A DNA stretch of 55,828 bases from DASUDX01 sp036275365 (GCA_036275365.1 DASUDX010000097.1:1-55828); one strand, 5' to 3'; positions 25,418-36,420 are shown, counted from the stretch's first letter. A program made the numbers and translations. Notes: a model not told the origin generated them from the letters alone.

Positions 25418-26283
25418 CGCGGGGCGGCGCCGACCTCGGCGCCAAGGCGATCCCAGGCTCGCCACAGCGCCGGCACGGTGCCCTGCAGACGCAGGGCCAG
25501 GGTATCCAGATGAACCCGCAGGCACTGGTAGCCGGCCGCCGCCAGGCGATTCTCCGCGGCACGGCGGTCGGCGGCGCTCAGATGATGGTGCTCGTAGATC
25601 ACCAGCCGCGGCCGGTAGCGCGCCAGATCCACCTGCCGCAGCACCTGTTCGTCATAGCCCTCGGTATCGATCTGCAGCAGGTCGAAGTGCTCGATGCCGT
25701 GGCGGGCGCAGAGCGCGTCGAAGCGCAGGCAGGGCACCTCGCGCCGCACCAGCCGGGCCTCGATATCCGGAATCTGGTCGCGGTGGGACAGGATCACCTC
25801 GCGCCGGAACGAGCCGAGGCCGGCATACCAGGGCGGCAGACCGGCCGCGACCGGATCCGCCTCCGGCCGCAGCGAGTAGAACGGCGCACTGCCCGCCTGC
25901 TCGGCGATCGCCAGATTCTCGAAGATCAGCCCCTCGCGTCCCGGGTGGTTGGCCCGCAGCCGCTCGAAGATCTCCGGCACCGGCTCGACCAGAATCCCGC
26001 GCCAGCCACGGGCGATGATCTGGCGCTTGAGGGGATCGTTCATGGCGCCATCGTTGGCGCCGATCTGCACGAAGAACACCGGCCGCTGCAGCTGTCCGAA
26101 GACCGCCAGGAAGCGCGCGGTGGGCGTGCTGCGCGGCTCCGGCAGCCAGGCCCGCAGCCACTGCAGCCGGCGCCGCAGGCCCGGGAACCGCCGCACCCAG
26201 GGCCCGATCTGACCGGCCCGGTGCTGGATCCACTGACCGAGGCGGCTGGTGTGCACGGCAGCTGGCGGGGCGACGACGGGCAT
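25414..26283 (-). CDS. FkbM-family methyltransferase
   Basis: 289 residues. FFVQIGANDGAMNDPLKRQI is motif I of the longer FkbM group, followed by GILVEPVPEIFERLRANHP and FDLLQIDTEGYDEQVLRQVD. The N-terminal ~75 residues are Arg/Trp-rich and outside the catalytic fold. Probably O-methylates a sugar of the repeat unit. It starts 6 nt downstream of the flippase stop and its stop overlaps the start of the acyltransferase gene, so all are co-transcribed. Confidence 0.86.
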   Translation of the reverse strand: MPVVAPPAAVHTSRLGQWIQHRAGQIGPWVRRFPGLRRRLQWLRAWLPEPRSTPTARFLAVFGQLQRPVFFVQIGANDGAMNDPLKRQIIARGWRGILVEPVPEIFERLRANHPGREGLIFENLAIAEQAGSAPFYSLRPEADPVAAGLPPWYAGLGSFRREVILSHRDQIPDIEARLVRREVPCLRFDALCARHGIEHFDLLQIDTEGYDEQVLRQVDLARYRPRLVIYEHHHLSAADRRAAENRLAAAGYQCLRVHLDTLALRLQGTVPALWRAWDRLGAEVGAAPR

Positions 26284-26289
26284 GGCGGC

Positions 26290-27846
<1,557 letters not shown>

Positions 27847-28550
27847 AGACCAGCGCGTCGCGCTCGCGGCTGGCGGCGGTGTCGAGGCGATCCGCCAGGG
27901 CCACCAGCTTCTGCATGCCGTAACAGAACGGGGCACGCAGCCGTCGCGGCAGCCGCAGGCGCAGGCCGTCCTGGAAGAACTGCAGGCCGCAGGCCGCCAG
28001 CCCCATCACCCCCTGCACCGAGTCCACGACGAAGCCGGCGCGTTCGATCTGGCAGCGCAGTCCGGCGCCGGTCCAGCGCCACAGGTCGACCGGGTCCGGG
28101 TGATAGACCATCAGCCCGTGGGTGGAGAGCAGCAGTCGGCCGCCCGGTGCCAGCACCCGCGCGCATTCCTGCAGATAGCGCACCGGATCCTCGACATGTT
28201 CGAGCACCTGGGTCGACAGCACCGCGTCGAAGCCGCCGAGCGCGGCGGGCAGACGGCCATCGGGCTGGATCGCCACATCGGCCTCGGCATTGCCGGGCAG
28301 ATCGGCGCCGCAGTAGGCGACGCCTGCCGGGATCTGGGCGCGGTAGGGCCGGTCGGCACAGCCGTAATCCAGCACCCGCTGGCCCGGACGCAGATCCAGC
28401 GCCTGGATGGCGGCGATCAGCGCGGCCGGCAGCTGGCGCTGGATATAGGCCAGCCGGTGCCAGGGCGGCACGCGGCGGGCCGCCGCCCGCGGGGACTGCC
28501 GGTACTGAGCGCCCGGCTGGGGATCCGCGCTGGCGTCGGCCGCCATCGCC

Positions 28551-29300
28551 TCAGGCCTTGACCGCCATGCGGCCGGTGTAATCGGTGCGCTGCAACAGCA
28601 GGGGGGCCATGCCCGGACGGGCGAAGTACTCGTCCACCGCGCGGCGACAGCCTTCCCAGTGTCCGTAATCGTCGACGATCAGCACCCCGCCGGCGGACAG
28701 CGCGGGATAGAGCTGCTCCAGCTCGTGGCGGGTGGATTCGTACCAGTCGGTGTCCAGCCGCAGCAGCGCGATGGGGCCCGGCGCCTGGGCCGGCAGGGTC
28801 AGCTCCACCGGCCCCCGCACCAGGTGCACGCGGGCCATCGGGTAGCCCGTGGCGGCCAGAGCCTCGCGCACCCCGGCCTCGGAGAAGGAGGATTCGGCAA
28901 ACAGCTGCTGCCAGGCGCGACGGCCGGCGGCCAGCGCCTGGTTCCAGGTGGTGAGCGCCGGGGCCTCGAAAGCCGAGGTGTCCGCGGCGGTGGGGGCGGT
29001 CATGCCCTCGAAGGTGTCGTAGAGATAGACCTCGCGGTCGGTCACGCCCAGCTGCAGCAGGCGCATCAGCATGGCCACCACCGAGCCGCCCTTCCACACG
29101 CCGCACTCCACCAGGGCCCCCGGGATGTCACGGCGGACCAGATGGGTCACCGCATCGATCACCGCCAGCAGGCGCGCCTCGCTGGTCATGGTCAGCGGTC
29201 GCGCGCGGGCCAGAATCGCCTGCTCCTCGGCGCTCGGCGGCAGCTGGTAGCGCACGGCCGGATCGGCGACGGCCGCTCGGCGGCGCAGGTTCAGGGGCAT
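28551..29300 (-). CDS. TylF/MycF-family O-methyltransferase
   Basis: 249 residues. GALVECGVWKGGSVVAMLMR is the family's motif I, DREVYLYDTFEGMTAPTAAD its second landmark, and IALLRLDTDWYESTRHELEQ followed by GGVLIVDDYGHWEGCRRAVD its metal-binding region (the two Asp of DDYGH). TylF enzymes methylate sugar hydroxyls in a metal-dependent way. Third methyltransferase of this block. A 54-bp gap separates it from the FecR-domain gene. Confidence 0.9.
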   Translation of the reverse strand: MPLNLRRRAAVADPAVRYQLPPSAEEQAILARARPLTMTSEARLLAVIDAVTHLVRRDIPGALVECGVWKGGSVVAMLMRLLQLGVTDREVYLYDTFEGMTAPTAADTSAFEAPALTTWNQALAAGRRAWQQLFAESSFSEAGVREALAATGYPMARVHLVRGPVELTLPAQAPGPIALLRLDTDWYESTRHELEQLYPALSAGGVLIVDDYGHWEGCRRAVDEYFARPGMAPLLLQRTDYTGRMAVKA

Positions 29301-29354
29301 GAGGACGGTGCCGTGTCGATCAGGCGTCGGCCGGCGGTGGCAGCGCGACCGGGC

Positions 29355-30104
29355 TCAGTTGGGGCTGACCGGCGGCTCGATTACCGGAGGATCGAGAATG
29401 ATCTCGGGTCCGGTCCCGCCGCCACCCCCACCCCCGCCGCCGAGAGACAGATCGGCGGCGAACATCGCATAGACCGCCGGGGCGTCGATGAGCACCGGCG
29501 GCGAGGCCACCAGGGCGGACTGGCCGGCCTGCAGCACCAGGCGGCCCTCGGCATTGCTGACCGTCACCTCGCCCTCGTTGACGCCGACATAGAGGCCATC
29601 CTTGACCGCGGCCATGCCGGGCACCCGGCAGTTGCCGCGGCAGTCGATCACCCAGAAATCGGTGCCGTTGACCAGCAGCTCGGCGCGTGAGGTGGTCACC
29701 ACATAGCGGTCGCCGCTGCGCTTGCCGATGGTCCCGGAGATCGAGCGGAAGGCGCCCTTCACCAGCGTGTAGCGCGCCACGCCCGCCCCTTCGCTGCCGC
29801 GCGGGGTCTGGTAGTCGTCGATGCGGAAGGTGGAGCCGCGGGCCAGGGCGAACTGCGACTCGTCGACCATCCACCAGCGCGCATTGCCGGCGACACCGGT
29901 CTCGATCTGCTCGCCGCGGTAGAGCGCGGCGCGGGCGCTGTCCTGGGTCTCGCTGTTGGAGACCGGACGCTGCTCTCCCGACGGCGTGCCGACCCGGACG
30001 TCGCGGGCGAAGGTGAAGCGGCCCTCGGCAGCCGCCAGCGGCCCGCTGAGCCCCAGCGCGAGGCCCGCCACCAGCAGCGAGGTGGACAGCGATCGAGCAG
30101 TCAT
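29355..30104 (-). CDS. exported FecR-domain protein
   Basis: 249 residues. Sec signal peptide (SLLVAGLALGLSGPLAAA), then a FecR-like beta-rich domain (ARAALYRGEQIETGVAGNAR, LVKGAFRSISGTIG, YVVTTSRAELLVNGTDFWV, VNEGEVTVSNAEGRLVLQAG), a run of about nine glycines and a Pro/Ile tail. No kinase-like or anti-sigma membrane helix is present, so it is not a classical FecR signal transducer; free periplasmic FecR domains are thought to bind or sense envelope components. The ATG at 30104 has GGAG 7 nt upstream; a GTG at 30110 is the alternative. Confidence 0.82.
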   Translation of the reverse strand: MTARSLSTSLLVAGLALGLSGPLAAAEGRFTFARDVRVGTPSGEQRPVSNSETQDSARAALYRGEQIETGVAGNARWWMVDESQFALARGSTFRIDDYQTPRGSEGAGVARYTLVKGAFRSISGTIGKRSGDRYVVTTSRAELLVNGTDFWVIDCRGNCRVPGMAAVKDGLYVGVNEGEVTVSNAEGRLVLQAGQSALVASPPVLIDAPAVYAMFAADLSLGGGGGGGGGTGPEIILDPPVIEPPVSPN

Positions 30105-30162
30105 CGGCACTCTCCCGTAGGAAACTGGCTGGAGTCTAAACCGGTTGAATCACCACGGACTG

Positions 30163-31593
30163 TCAGGATTTGCCGCGTCCGTCCACCGGTGGGTCCGCCC
30201 GGCGTGGACGGGCGCTGCAGCCCGCCACCAGCGCCAGCAGGCTGACCAGGGTGGCGGCCACCGCCGGGATGCGCAGGCTGAACTCGACGCTGATGTGGAG
30301 TGCCATCGCGGTGCTGGCCATCAGGGCCGTACAGGCGACGCCGGCCACGGTGCGGTCGCGGCGCCGCCACAGCAGACGCAGGGCATGCAGGGCATGCACG
30401 GCCACGAAGCTCAGCAGCAGCAGCAGGCCCGGCACGCCCACTTCGATCAGCCACTCCAGATACTCGTTGTGGGCGTGATCGAAGAACACCCGGTTGTCGA
30501 GGCTGCGCACCGGCAGATAGGCCTCGATGAAGGCCCCGGCGCCGGCCCCGGTCAGCGCGTAGCGAGTCACCAGCGGGGCCAGTTCCTCGGCCACCTGCAG
30601 CCGCCCCTCCTGCTCGATCCGGGTCTGCTCGATGCGCTGCACCAGCTGATCGAGTCCGAAGTAGTGGCTGATGATCAGCGCATCCACCAGCACCACGCTG
30701 GCAAACAGCAGCAGGGCCTTGAGCCATTGCCCACGGGCGCGCAGCAGCAGGTAGAGCGCGGCGGTCAGTCCCAGGCTCAGAAAGAAGGCGGTATTGCCCA
30801 TCCGCGAGCGGCTCAGCACCAGGCCGATGACCAGCACCGCCAGGGCCACGCGGATCTGCAGGCGGGCGCTGAAGGCGAGTGTCAGCCAGCGGTCCAGCCG
30901 CTGCCGCCAGCTGCGGACCGCCGGCTGCGGGCGCAGGTCGGCCAGGATCAGCCCGAGCGCGGCGGCGGCCCCCAGCAGCAGATAGCTGGCGTAGTGGTTG
31001 CGGTTGACGAAGGTACCGGTGGCATTGCCGAGATAGGCGGTCTTGGCGCCCAGCCAGCCCCATTCGAGGCCGGAGAGCGTCATCAGGCTGCCGTAGGCGG
31101 CCTGCCCGAGGGCCGAGAGCAGCACCACCTGCAGCAGCAGACGGCGCCGTCCGCGGTCCCGCGCCAGGCCGAGGACCAGCAGGTAGAGCGCCGCATACCC
31201 GAGGCTGAGCCAGAGCTGGTGGGCGGTCTTGCCTGGTGCCAGGCTCAGGGTGGCGCCCGCCGGCGGCGCGGGCAGCGCCTGGTAGGCCGCCGCCGTTTCC
31301 GGGGCGACCACGGCCAGCAGCGGCAGTGGCAGAGGCAGCAGCTGCAGACCGAGCCAGCCGAGCCAGGCGAGGCCCAGCAGCAGCGGGAGGTGCAGGTCGC
31401 GCCGCCGGGGCGGCGCCGGGAGTCGTCCAAGCGCGCGGCCGCTCCACCACAGGGTCAGCAGCAGCAACCACAGGCTGGTCACCAGGGATTCCGCCCAGAT
31501 CCGGTTGCTACCCCAGGGCAGCGGCAGCCAGACCAGGCTCAGCAGCAGGCCGGCGAACAGCCAGCGCCCGGACACCGCAGCGCCCGGGCTCAT
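30163..31593 (-). CDS. O-antigen ligase/polymerase family (Wzy_C) membrane protein
   Basis: 476 residues from the ATG at 31593, which overlaps the stop of the TPR-like gene (ATGA). About 12 membrane segments with the large periplasmic loop and the DHAHNEYLEWLIEVGVPGLL motif characteristic of the Wzy_C domain of WaaL/PglL-type proteins. It may polymerise or transfer the chain to an acceptor. The adjacent TPR-like gene is the usual companion of such proteins. A second polymerase-like gene lies at 14213-15661. Confidence 0.85.
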   Translation of the reverse strand: MSPGAAVSGRWLFAGLLLSLVWLPLPWGSNRIWAESLVTSLWLLLLTLWWSGRALGRLPAPPRRRDLHLPLLLGLAWLGWLGLQLLPLPLPLLAVVAPETAAAYQALPAPPAGATLSLAPGKTAHQLWLSLGYAALYLLVLGLARDRGRRRLLLQVVLLSALGQAAYGSLMTLSGLEWGWLGAKTAYLGNATGTFVNRNHYASYLLLGAAAALGLILADLRPQPAVRSWRQRLDRWLTLAFSARLQIRVALAVLVIGLVLSRSRMGNTAFFLSLGLTAALYLLLRARGQWLKALLLFASVVLVDALIISHYFGLDQLVQRIEQTRIEQEGRLQVAEELAPLVTRYALTGAGAGAFIEAYLPVRSLDNRVFFDHAHNEYLEWLIEVGVPGLLLLLSFVAVHALHALRLLWRRRDRTVAGVACTALMASTAMALHISVEFSLRIPAVAATLVSLLALVAGCSARPRRADPPVDGRGKS

Positions 31594-32342
31594 GGCCGGC
31601 GCAGCCAGGCGTCGAAGCCCTGGGCCTGGCAGCGCTGGCGGGTGGTGGCATCGGCCCCGGCCCGGCAGCGCTGTTCGGCGATCGGCACCAGGGCGCACCA
31701 TCCGGGCAGACCGAGCTCGATCTGCGGGTGGCCACAGACATAGCGGGCGCGGTTTTCCCGCACCAGCAGGCGCTTCACCGCCAGGGTCTGCTCGGCGGCC
31801 GCCAGGCGCAGCGCCTGCTGCAGCGCCTCGCGCTGGCTGGGCGAGGCGAGATTCCAGTAGGCGACGGCGGTGCGCACGGACTGCAGCTGCAACGGCGGCA
31901 CGGTGCGGGCACGGGTCATCGCCTGGCGGACCGCCTGTTCGGCCGCGGCACTGCGCTCGATGCGCGCCAGTCGCAACCGCGCCTGCTGCTGCCAGAGCCA
32001 GGGATCGGCCGGACTGCGCTGCAGCGCCGCCTCGCTCCAGGCCAGCGCCTGGTCGAGGTCGCCGCGGGCGGCCGCCGAGCGGGCCAGGGCCTCGCGCACC
32101 CGGGCGTCGCGCGGCAGCAGGCGCGCGGCGAGCTGCAGGGCCTGGGCCGCGACCGCACTGTCCGGGCGCCGTGCGAGGCGTTCCTCAGCCAGCCAGCGGT
32201 AGCCCTCGCCAACCAGCCGCGACAGCGCCAGCAGCGTCAGCAGCCCGCACAGGGCGGCCGCCAGCGCCAGCGGCCTGCGGCTAGCCGTAGTAACCGTAGG
32301 CGTAGGAGTAACCGTCCCGGTAATAGGGGTTGCGCCGTACAT
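31590..32342 (-). CDS. membrane-anchored TPR-like protein, partner of the Wzy_C protein
   Basis: 250 residues. One membrane segment near residues 25-45 (PLALAAALCGLLTLLALSRL), then alpha-helical repeats with TPR spacing (RVREALARSAAARGDLDQAL, AWSEAALQRSPADPWLWQQQ), and a C-terminal part with four cysteines (VCGHP, GWCAL, QRCRAG, QRCQAQ) that could pair in the periplasm. The only standard start in frame, ATG at 32342, overlaps the Wzc gene by 62 nt, so the true start may be a later non-standard codon. The repeat call is by pattern and not a confirmed domain. Confidence 0.65.
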   Translation of the reverse strand: MYGATPITGTVTPTPTVTTASRRPLALAAALCGLLTLLALSRLVGEGYRWLAEERLARRPDSAVAAQALQLAARLLPRDARVREALARSAAARGDLDQALAWSEAALQRSPADPWLWQQQARLRLARIERSAAAEQAVRQAMTRARTVPPLQLQSVRTAVAYWNLASPSQREALQQALRLAAAEQTLAVKRLLVRENRARYVCGHPQIELGLPGWCALVPIAEQRCRAGADATTRQRCQAQGFDAWLRRP

Positions 32343-34488
32343 CGACCTGGTTGATCAGCAGGCCCAGTACCCGGGCGCCATGGGCCTGCAGCTGGCGCAG
32401 CGACTGCTTGACCGCGCGCCGCGAGGTCTGGTCCGACCGGACCACGAACAGCGCCGCGTCCGCATGCTGGGACAGCAGCTGGGCGTCGGCTCCGGCCTGG
32501 CAGGGCGGGCAGTCGAACAGCAGCCGGTCATAGTCCTGGGCCAGCTGCTGGATCAGACGGGCGAAGGCCGGATCGCTGAGCAGCTCGGCGGGATTCGGAT
32601 GGCGGCTGCCAGCCGCCAGCACCGTCAGACCGCTGGGGTGGGCGTAGAGCGCCGCGGCGAGCTCGGTCTTGCCGGCGAGCACATCGGACAGACCGGGCTG
32701 CTGGGCCGGCCAGCCGAACTCCCGGCGCAGGCTGGGCCGGCGCAGATCGGCTTCGATCAGCAGCACCCGCTCCTGCCCGGCCAGCGACAGCGCCAGGGTG
32801 GAAGCGAGGCTGCTCTTGCCCTCGCGCGGCACCGAGGAGGTGAGCAGCAGGCGCCGCAGGCGCCGCTCCGGATCCGCGAGCTGCAGCGAGGCGCGCACCG
32901 ACCGGATGCCCTCGGCATAGGGGGTGCGCGGCTGCTCGCTGAAATAGCTGCTCAGCGACCGCCGCAGCGTCAGCCCGCCCACCTTCGGCAGCACGCCGAA
33001 CACCGGCAGCTGCACCAGCTGTTCGAGCTCCTCCGGCGACTTCACCGTCTCGCTCAGCAGATGGCGCAGCAGCGTCAGCAGCAGGGCAAAGGCAAGGCCG
33101 GCGAGGGCCGAGAGCAGGACGATCCGCTTCTTCTGCGGCTCGGCGGCGATCAGCGGCGGCACCGCCGGGTCGACCACCCGCGCCTGCAGGCCATCGTAGT
33201 CGCCGCTGGTATCGGTTTCCTTGAACCGCGACAGGAACAGGTCGTAGAGCTCGCGGTTGGTCTGGACATCGCGCTCGAGCACGCCCAGCTCGTAGCCCTG
33301 CTTGTCCAGCCCGCGCACCTGGGAGCGCCCCTGCTCCACCCGCGCGCTGAGCGAGCGGACATTGTCGCGGGCGACTTCCAGCTGGTTGCGCAGGCCCTGC
33401 GAGGCGATCCGCAGCTGCTCCTGATAGGCCTTGCGGGCCGTGTCCAGACGCGCATTCGCGGTGACCATCTGCGGATGCTTGGCGCCATAGCGCTCCTCGA
33501 GCTGGCGCGCCGCCTCCTGGGCCTGGATCAGATCCCGGCTGGCGGCCTGCACCAGGGGATCGAGCTGCAGGGCGGTGATCTCCTGCAGACGGCGTGGATC
33601 GCCCCCTGCCTGCTGGATGCGGCTGTAGGCGTTCTGCAGCTCGCCGGCCCGCTCCTGCGCCTCGCGCAGACGCCGCGCGTTCTCCACCAGCTCGGTTTCC
33701 ACCAGGGTGCGCGATCCGCCGACATTGACCAGCTGCTGCTGCTCGCGATAGGTCTGCAGCTTCTTCTCGGACGCCTCCAGCTGCAGCCGGATGTCCTCCA
33801 GCTTCTGGGTCAGCCACTCGGTGGCCTTGCGCGAGGCATCGAGCTTGGACTGCAGCGCACTCTCGATGAAGACATCGGCGAGGGTGTTGCTCACCTGTGC
33901 GGCCAGCTCCGGATCGCGGGAGTCGAAGTAAATCCGCACCAGCTGGGTGCGCGGCACCGGCAGCACCGTCAGCGCATCGGAGAAACGCCCCAGCGTGGTC
34001 TCCCGCAGCAGTCGCAGCGCCTGCTCATCGCTCAGCTCGGCCTCCTCTTCCTCCGGCAGGAAGGGCAGCCACTGGCGCCAGTCGGTCAGCGCCCGCAGAC
34101 CCTCGGGCAGCAGGCTCTCCTCCTCCAGCGCGCCGTTGAACTCCGCCACCTCGGTCAGCCGCAGCCGCTCGACCACCTGCTCGGCCAGCTCGCGCGAGCG
34201 CAGGATCTCGTACTGGGTGAAGTAGTACTCGCTGGTTCCAAAGCCCGGGTCGTAGACCTCGTCCACCTGCACCACGTTCTTCGCCCGGGGCTCGATCAGC
34301 ACCGTGGCCGAGGCCCGGTAGATCTTGGGCAGGGAGAACGCCACCAGCGCTGCGCACAGGGCGACCAGCACGGTGATCGACACGATGCCCCAGCGATAGC
34401 GGGACAGCGTGCGCCAGAGCTCCGGCAGATCGATCAGATCCGGTTCCGGCGGCGGCGGGAGAGGTCGATCAGAAACCGGGGGCTGCAT
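32281..34488 (-). CDS. Wzc-type chain-length protein with tyrosine autokinase domain
   Basis: 735 residues. Membrane segment near 34-52, Wzz domain, periplasmic coiled coil (about 185-440), second membrane segment near 472-490, then the cytosolic BY-kinase: P-loop TSSVPREGKSSLAST, Walker A' LLIEADLRRPSL, Walker B RLLFDCPPC, and a tyrosine-rich tail NPYYRDGYSYAYGYYG. The first Asp of Walker A' (usual D-x-D) is Glu here. It controls polymer length and export with Wza. The start overlaps the wza stop by 1 nt. No Wzb phosphatase gene is in the window. Confidence 0.93.
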   Translation of the reverse strand: MQPPVSDRPLPPPPEPDLIDLPELWRTLSRYRWGIVSITVLVALCAALVAFSLPKIYRASATVLIEPRAKNVVQVDEVYDPGFGTSEYYFTQYEILRSRELAEQVVERLRLTEVAEFNGALEEESLLPEGLRALTDWRQWLPFLPEEEEAELSDEQALRLLRETTLGRFSDALTVLPVPRTQLVRIYFDSRDPELAAQVSNTLADVFIESALQSKLDASRKATEWLTQKLEDIRLQLEASEKKLQTYREQQQLVNVGGSRTLVETELVENARRLREAQERAGELQNAYSRIQQAGGDPRRLQEITALQLDPLVQAASRDLIQAQEAARQLEERYGAKHPQMVTANARLDTARKAYQEQLRIASQGLRNQLEVARDNVRSLSARVEQGRSQVRGLDKQGYELGVLERDVQTNRELYDLFLSRFKETDTSGDYDGLQARVVDPAVPPLIAAEPQKKRIVLLSALAGLAFALLLTLLRHLLSETVKSPEELEQLVQLPVFGVLPKVGGLTLRRSLSSYFSEQPRTPYAEGIRSVRASLQLADPERRLRRLLLTSSVPREGKSSLASTLALSLAGQERVLLIEADLRRPSLRREFGWPAQQPGLSDVLAGKTELAAALYAHPSGLTVLAAGSRHPNPAELLSDPAFARLIQQLAQDYDRLLFDCPPCQAGADAQLLSQHADAALFVVRSDQTSRRAVKQSLRQLQAHGARVLGLLINQVDVRRNPYYRDGYSYAYGYYG

Positions 34489-35183
34489 CAGAACAGGCGC
34501 TCCTCGACCAGCAGGGTATCTCCGGGATAGACCGCCGCATCGAGGCCGACCCGCTCCTTCTGCGCCTGGGTCTGGCCCTCGCGCTGCAGATAGATCTTGC
34601 GGGTGGAAGCGAAATCGGTCATGCCCCCGGCCAGCGTCAATGCCTTCTCCACGGTCAGCCCGAGCGCATAGGGGTAGGCGCCGGCACGGCGCACCTGGCC
34701 GGTGATGAAGATCGGGCGGAACTGGGCGAGCGTGACCCGCACATCGGGCTTGACCAGATAGCCGTTGCGCAGGCCGGCCGCGATGTTCGCCTCCAGCTCG
34801 CGCAGGCCCAGGCCCGCGGCCGGGATGCGCCCCAGCAGCGGGTAATTGATGGCCCCCCCGGGCTCGATCAGGGCACTGAGCGACAGCGAGTCTTCGTTGA
34901 ACACATCGATGCGGACGGTATCGCCCGCCGCCAGCCGGTAAGCCGCCAGATCGGTGAGCACCGAGCGCCCGCCCACCGGAGCCGCCGGCGTGACCGTACC
35001 CGCCGCCGGCCGGACCCCTGGGCTCGCCGTATTGGCAGCGGCCGCGGTCGGGGCCCGCGCGGCTGGCTGGGCCGGCGCCAGCACCGGCTTGCCACGCGGA
35101 TTTTCCGGCAGCGGCCGCACCGGCGCCGGACTGCTGCAGGCCTGACCGAGCAGGGCCAGCGCGAGGATCGGGATCAGGCGCAT
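34488..35183 (-). CDS. Wza-type polysaccharide export lipoprotein
   Basis: 231 residues from the ATG at 35183. Signal peptide with lipobox LGQAC, a Pro/Ala-rich linker to about residue 75, then the Poly_export domain (YRLAAGDTVRIDVFNEDSLS, INYPLLGRIPAAGLGLRELE, VRVTLAQFRPIFITGQVRRA) and one SLBB-like repeat (AYPYALGLTVEKALTLAGGM). It is shorter than E. coli Wza (379) and lacks the C-terminal membrane-spanning helix region, resembling GumB-type exporters, which may need a separate outer-membrane pore such as the barrel protein encoded just upstream. Confidence 0.9.
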   Translation of the reverse strand: MRLIPILALALLGQACSSPAPVRPLPENPRGKPVLAPAQPAARAPTAAAANTASPGVRPAAGTVTPAAPVGGRSVLTDLAAYRLAAGDTVRIDVFNEDSLSLSALIEPGGAINYPLLGRIPAAGLGLRELEANIAAGLRNGYLVKPDVRVTLAQFRPIFITGQVRRAGAYPYALGLTVEKALTLAGGMTDFASTRKIYLQREGQTQAQKERVGLDAAVYPGDTLLVEERLF

Positions 35184-35199
35184 GCGGAGACCCACAGCA

Positions 35200-36420
35200 T
35201 CAGTAGGCGGCACGCAACCCCAGGAAGGCACTGCTGCGGTCGTAGTCGAGGACGGCGCGGCTGGAATCCCGGTTGCCGAGCTTGGCCCCGCCGATCAGCG
35301 AGAGCAGGCGCGAGGCGCGGTAGCTGGCCGTGAGCCCGACGCTGAACAGATCGTCGGTCCGCTCCAGCCCGTAGAAGTCGAGCTGGGCGAAGTCGATGGC
35401 CGCCCGGCTGCTCAGCCGGGTGCTCCAGTCGCGGGTCCAGTCCAGGGTGTGATAGCGGCTGTCGATGAACCCGACGCCATTGACATAGCTCTCCACCGCC
35501 CGCCGGCCGCTCTGCAGGCCGATGGTGTTGCGGGCATCCGGCTGCCAGCCGAGGGTCGCCTGCCAGTCGACCGCCTCGAAGTCCTCGAAGCGTCCCAGAT
35601 CGAAATCCCGCTCGACCCGGCCCACCCGCACATCACCGGTGGTCTTGGCGGTCGCCTGCCAGCGCAGGCCCAGGCGGTAGCGGCGATCGGTTCCGCTGCG
35701 GTCGGTGGCGACCTCGAAATCGGTATCCATCAGCACCGCGTCGGCGAGCACGCTGGTCTTGGGGCTGATCCGGTACAGAGCGGTGACCTGACCCTGGGCC
35801 TGGTCGTAGTCGAGAAACCGGGTGGCCGCACGGTTGGTGCGGTAGGTCTTGTCAAACCCGGCGACCCGGGTTTCGAGGCCGAACCGCGAGCCCGAGCGCT
35901 CGTAGCGGTGACGCAGCTCGGACCGCACCCCCCGCCACTCGTCCAGATCGCGGTCGCGCACGGCGGCGTTCTCGGTGCGGTCGACGCCGAACGGATCATG
36001 GTCCTCGGCAACGCTGGCCGACAGACCGAACTGATGGGCACTGCCGGGCTGCCACTCCAGGCTGCCGCCATAGGTGGTGTCGATGTAGTCATCGACATCC
36101 CCCGGCAGATCGAAGGTGCCCAGCTCGGCGGCGGCACGCAGCTCGCCACGCAGGCGGGAGCCGGCCCGCGACAGCAGCAGCCGGGGCTCGGCGACGAAGC
36201 CGGTGACCTCGTTCTCGCCGTCGGGCTCGTAGTAGTAGTTGTCGGAGTAGAAGCTGTTGAGATCCAGGCTCAGCTCCACCCGCCCGGGCTCGCGCTGGCC
36301 GCCCGCCGCCACCTCCGAGTCGATGGCCTCGTCCTGGGCCAGCACCGGCAGGCACACCAGGCAGCCACCGAGCAATCCTCGCCTCAGGGAGTTCCGAATC
36401 CGTCCAGATACCGCGCCCAT
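35200..36420 (-). CDS. outer-membrane beta-barrel protein of the polysaccharide locus
   Basis: 406 residues. Signal peptide ending near VCLPVLAQ, then alternating amphipathic strands with many aromatic residues (VELSLDLNSFYSDNYYYEPD at the start, SSAFLGLRAAY ending in a terminal aromatic, as required for barrel insertion). This matches the putative beta-barrel porin family often placed next to GumB/Wza-like genes. Likely the outer-membrane passage or scaffold for polymer export. The ATG has AGGGG upstream. First gene of the 11-gene leftward block; 16 nt before wza. Confidence 0.78.
   Translation of the reverse strand: MGAVSGRIRNSLRRGLLGGCLVCLPVLAQDEAIDSEVAAGGQREPGRVELSLDLNSFYSDNYYYEPDGENEVTGFVAEPRLLLSRAGSRLRGELRAAAELGTFDLPGDVDDYIDTTYGGSLEWQPGSAHQFGLSASVAEDHDPFGVDRTENAAVRDRDLDEWRGVRSELRHRYERSGSRFGLETRVAGFDKTYRTNRAATRFLDYDQAQGQVTALYRISPKTSVLADAVLMDTDFEVATDRSGTDRRYRLGLRWQATAKTTGDVRVGRVERDFDLGRFEDFEAVDWQATLGWQPDARNTIGLQSGRRAVESYVNGVGFIDSRYHTLDWTRDWSTRLSSRAAIDFAQLDFYGLERTDDLFSVGLTASYRASRLLSLIGGAKLGNRDSSRAVLDYDRSSAFLGLRAAY

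Noticed and set aside
32380..34530. A 716-codon forward frame opposite the wzc gene
   Set aside because: Leu/Gln-rich shadow of wzc with no start signal; wzc motifs are complete on the other strand.
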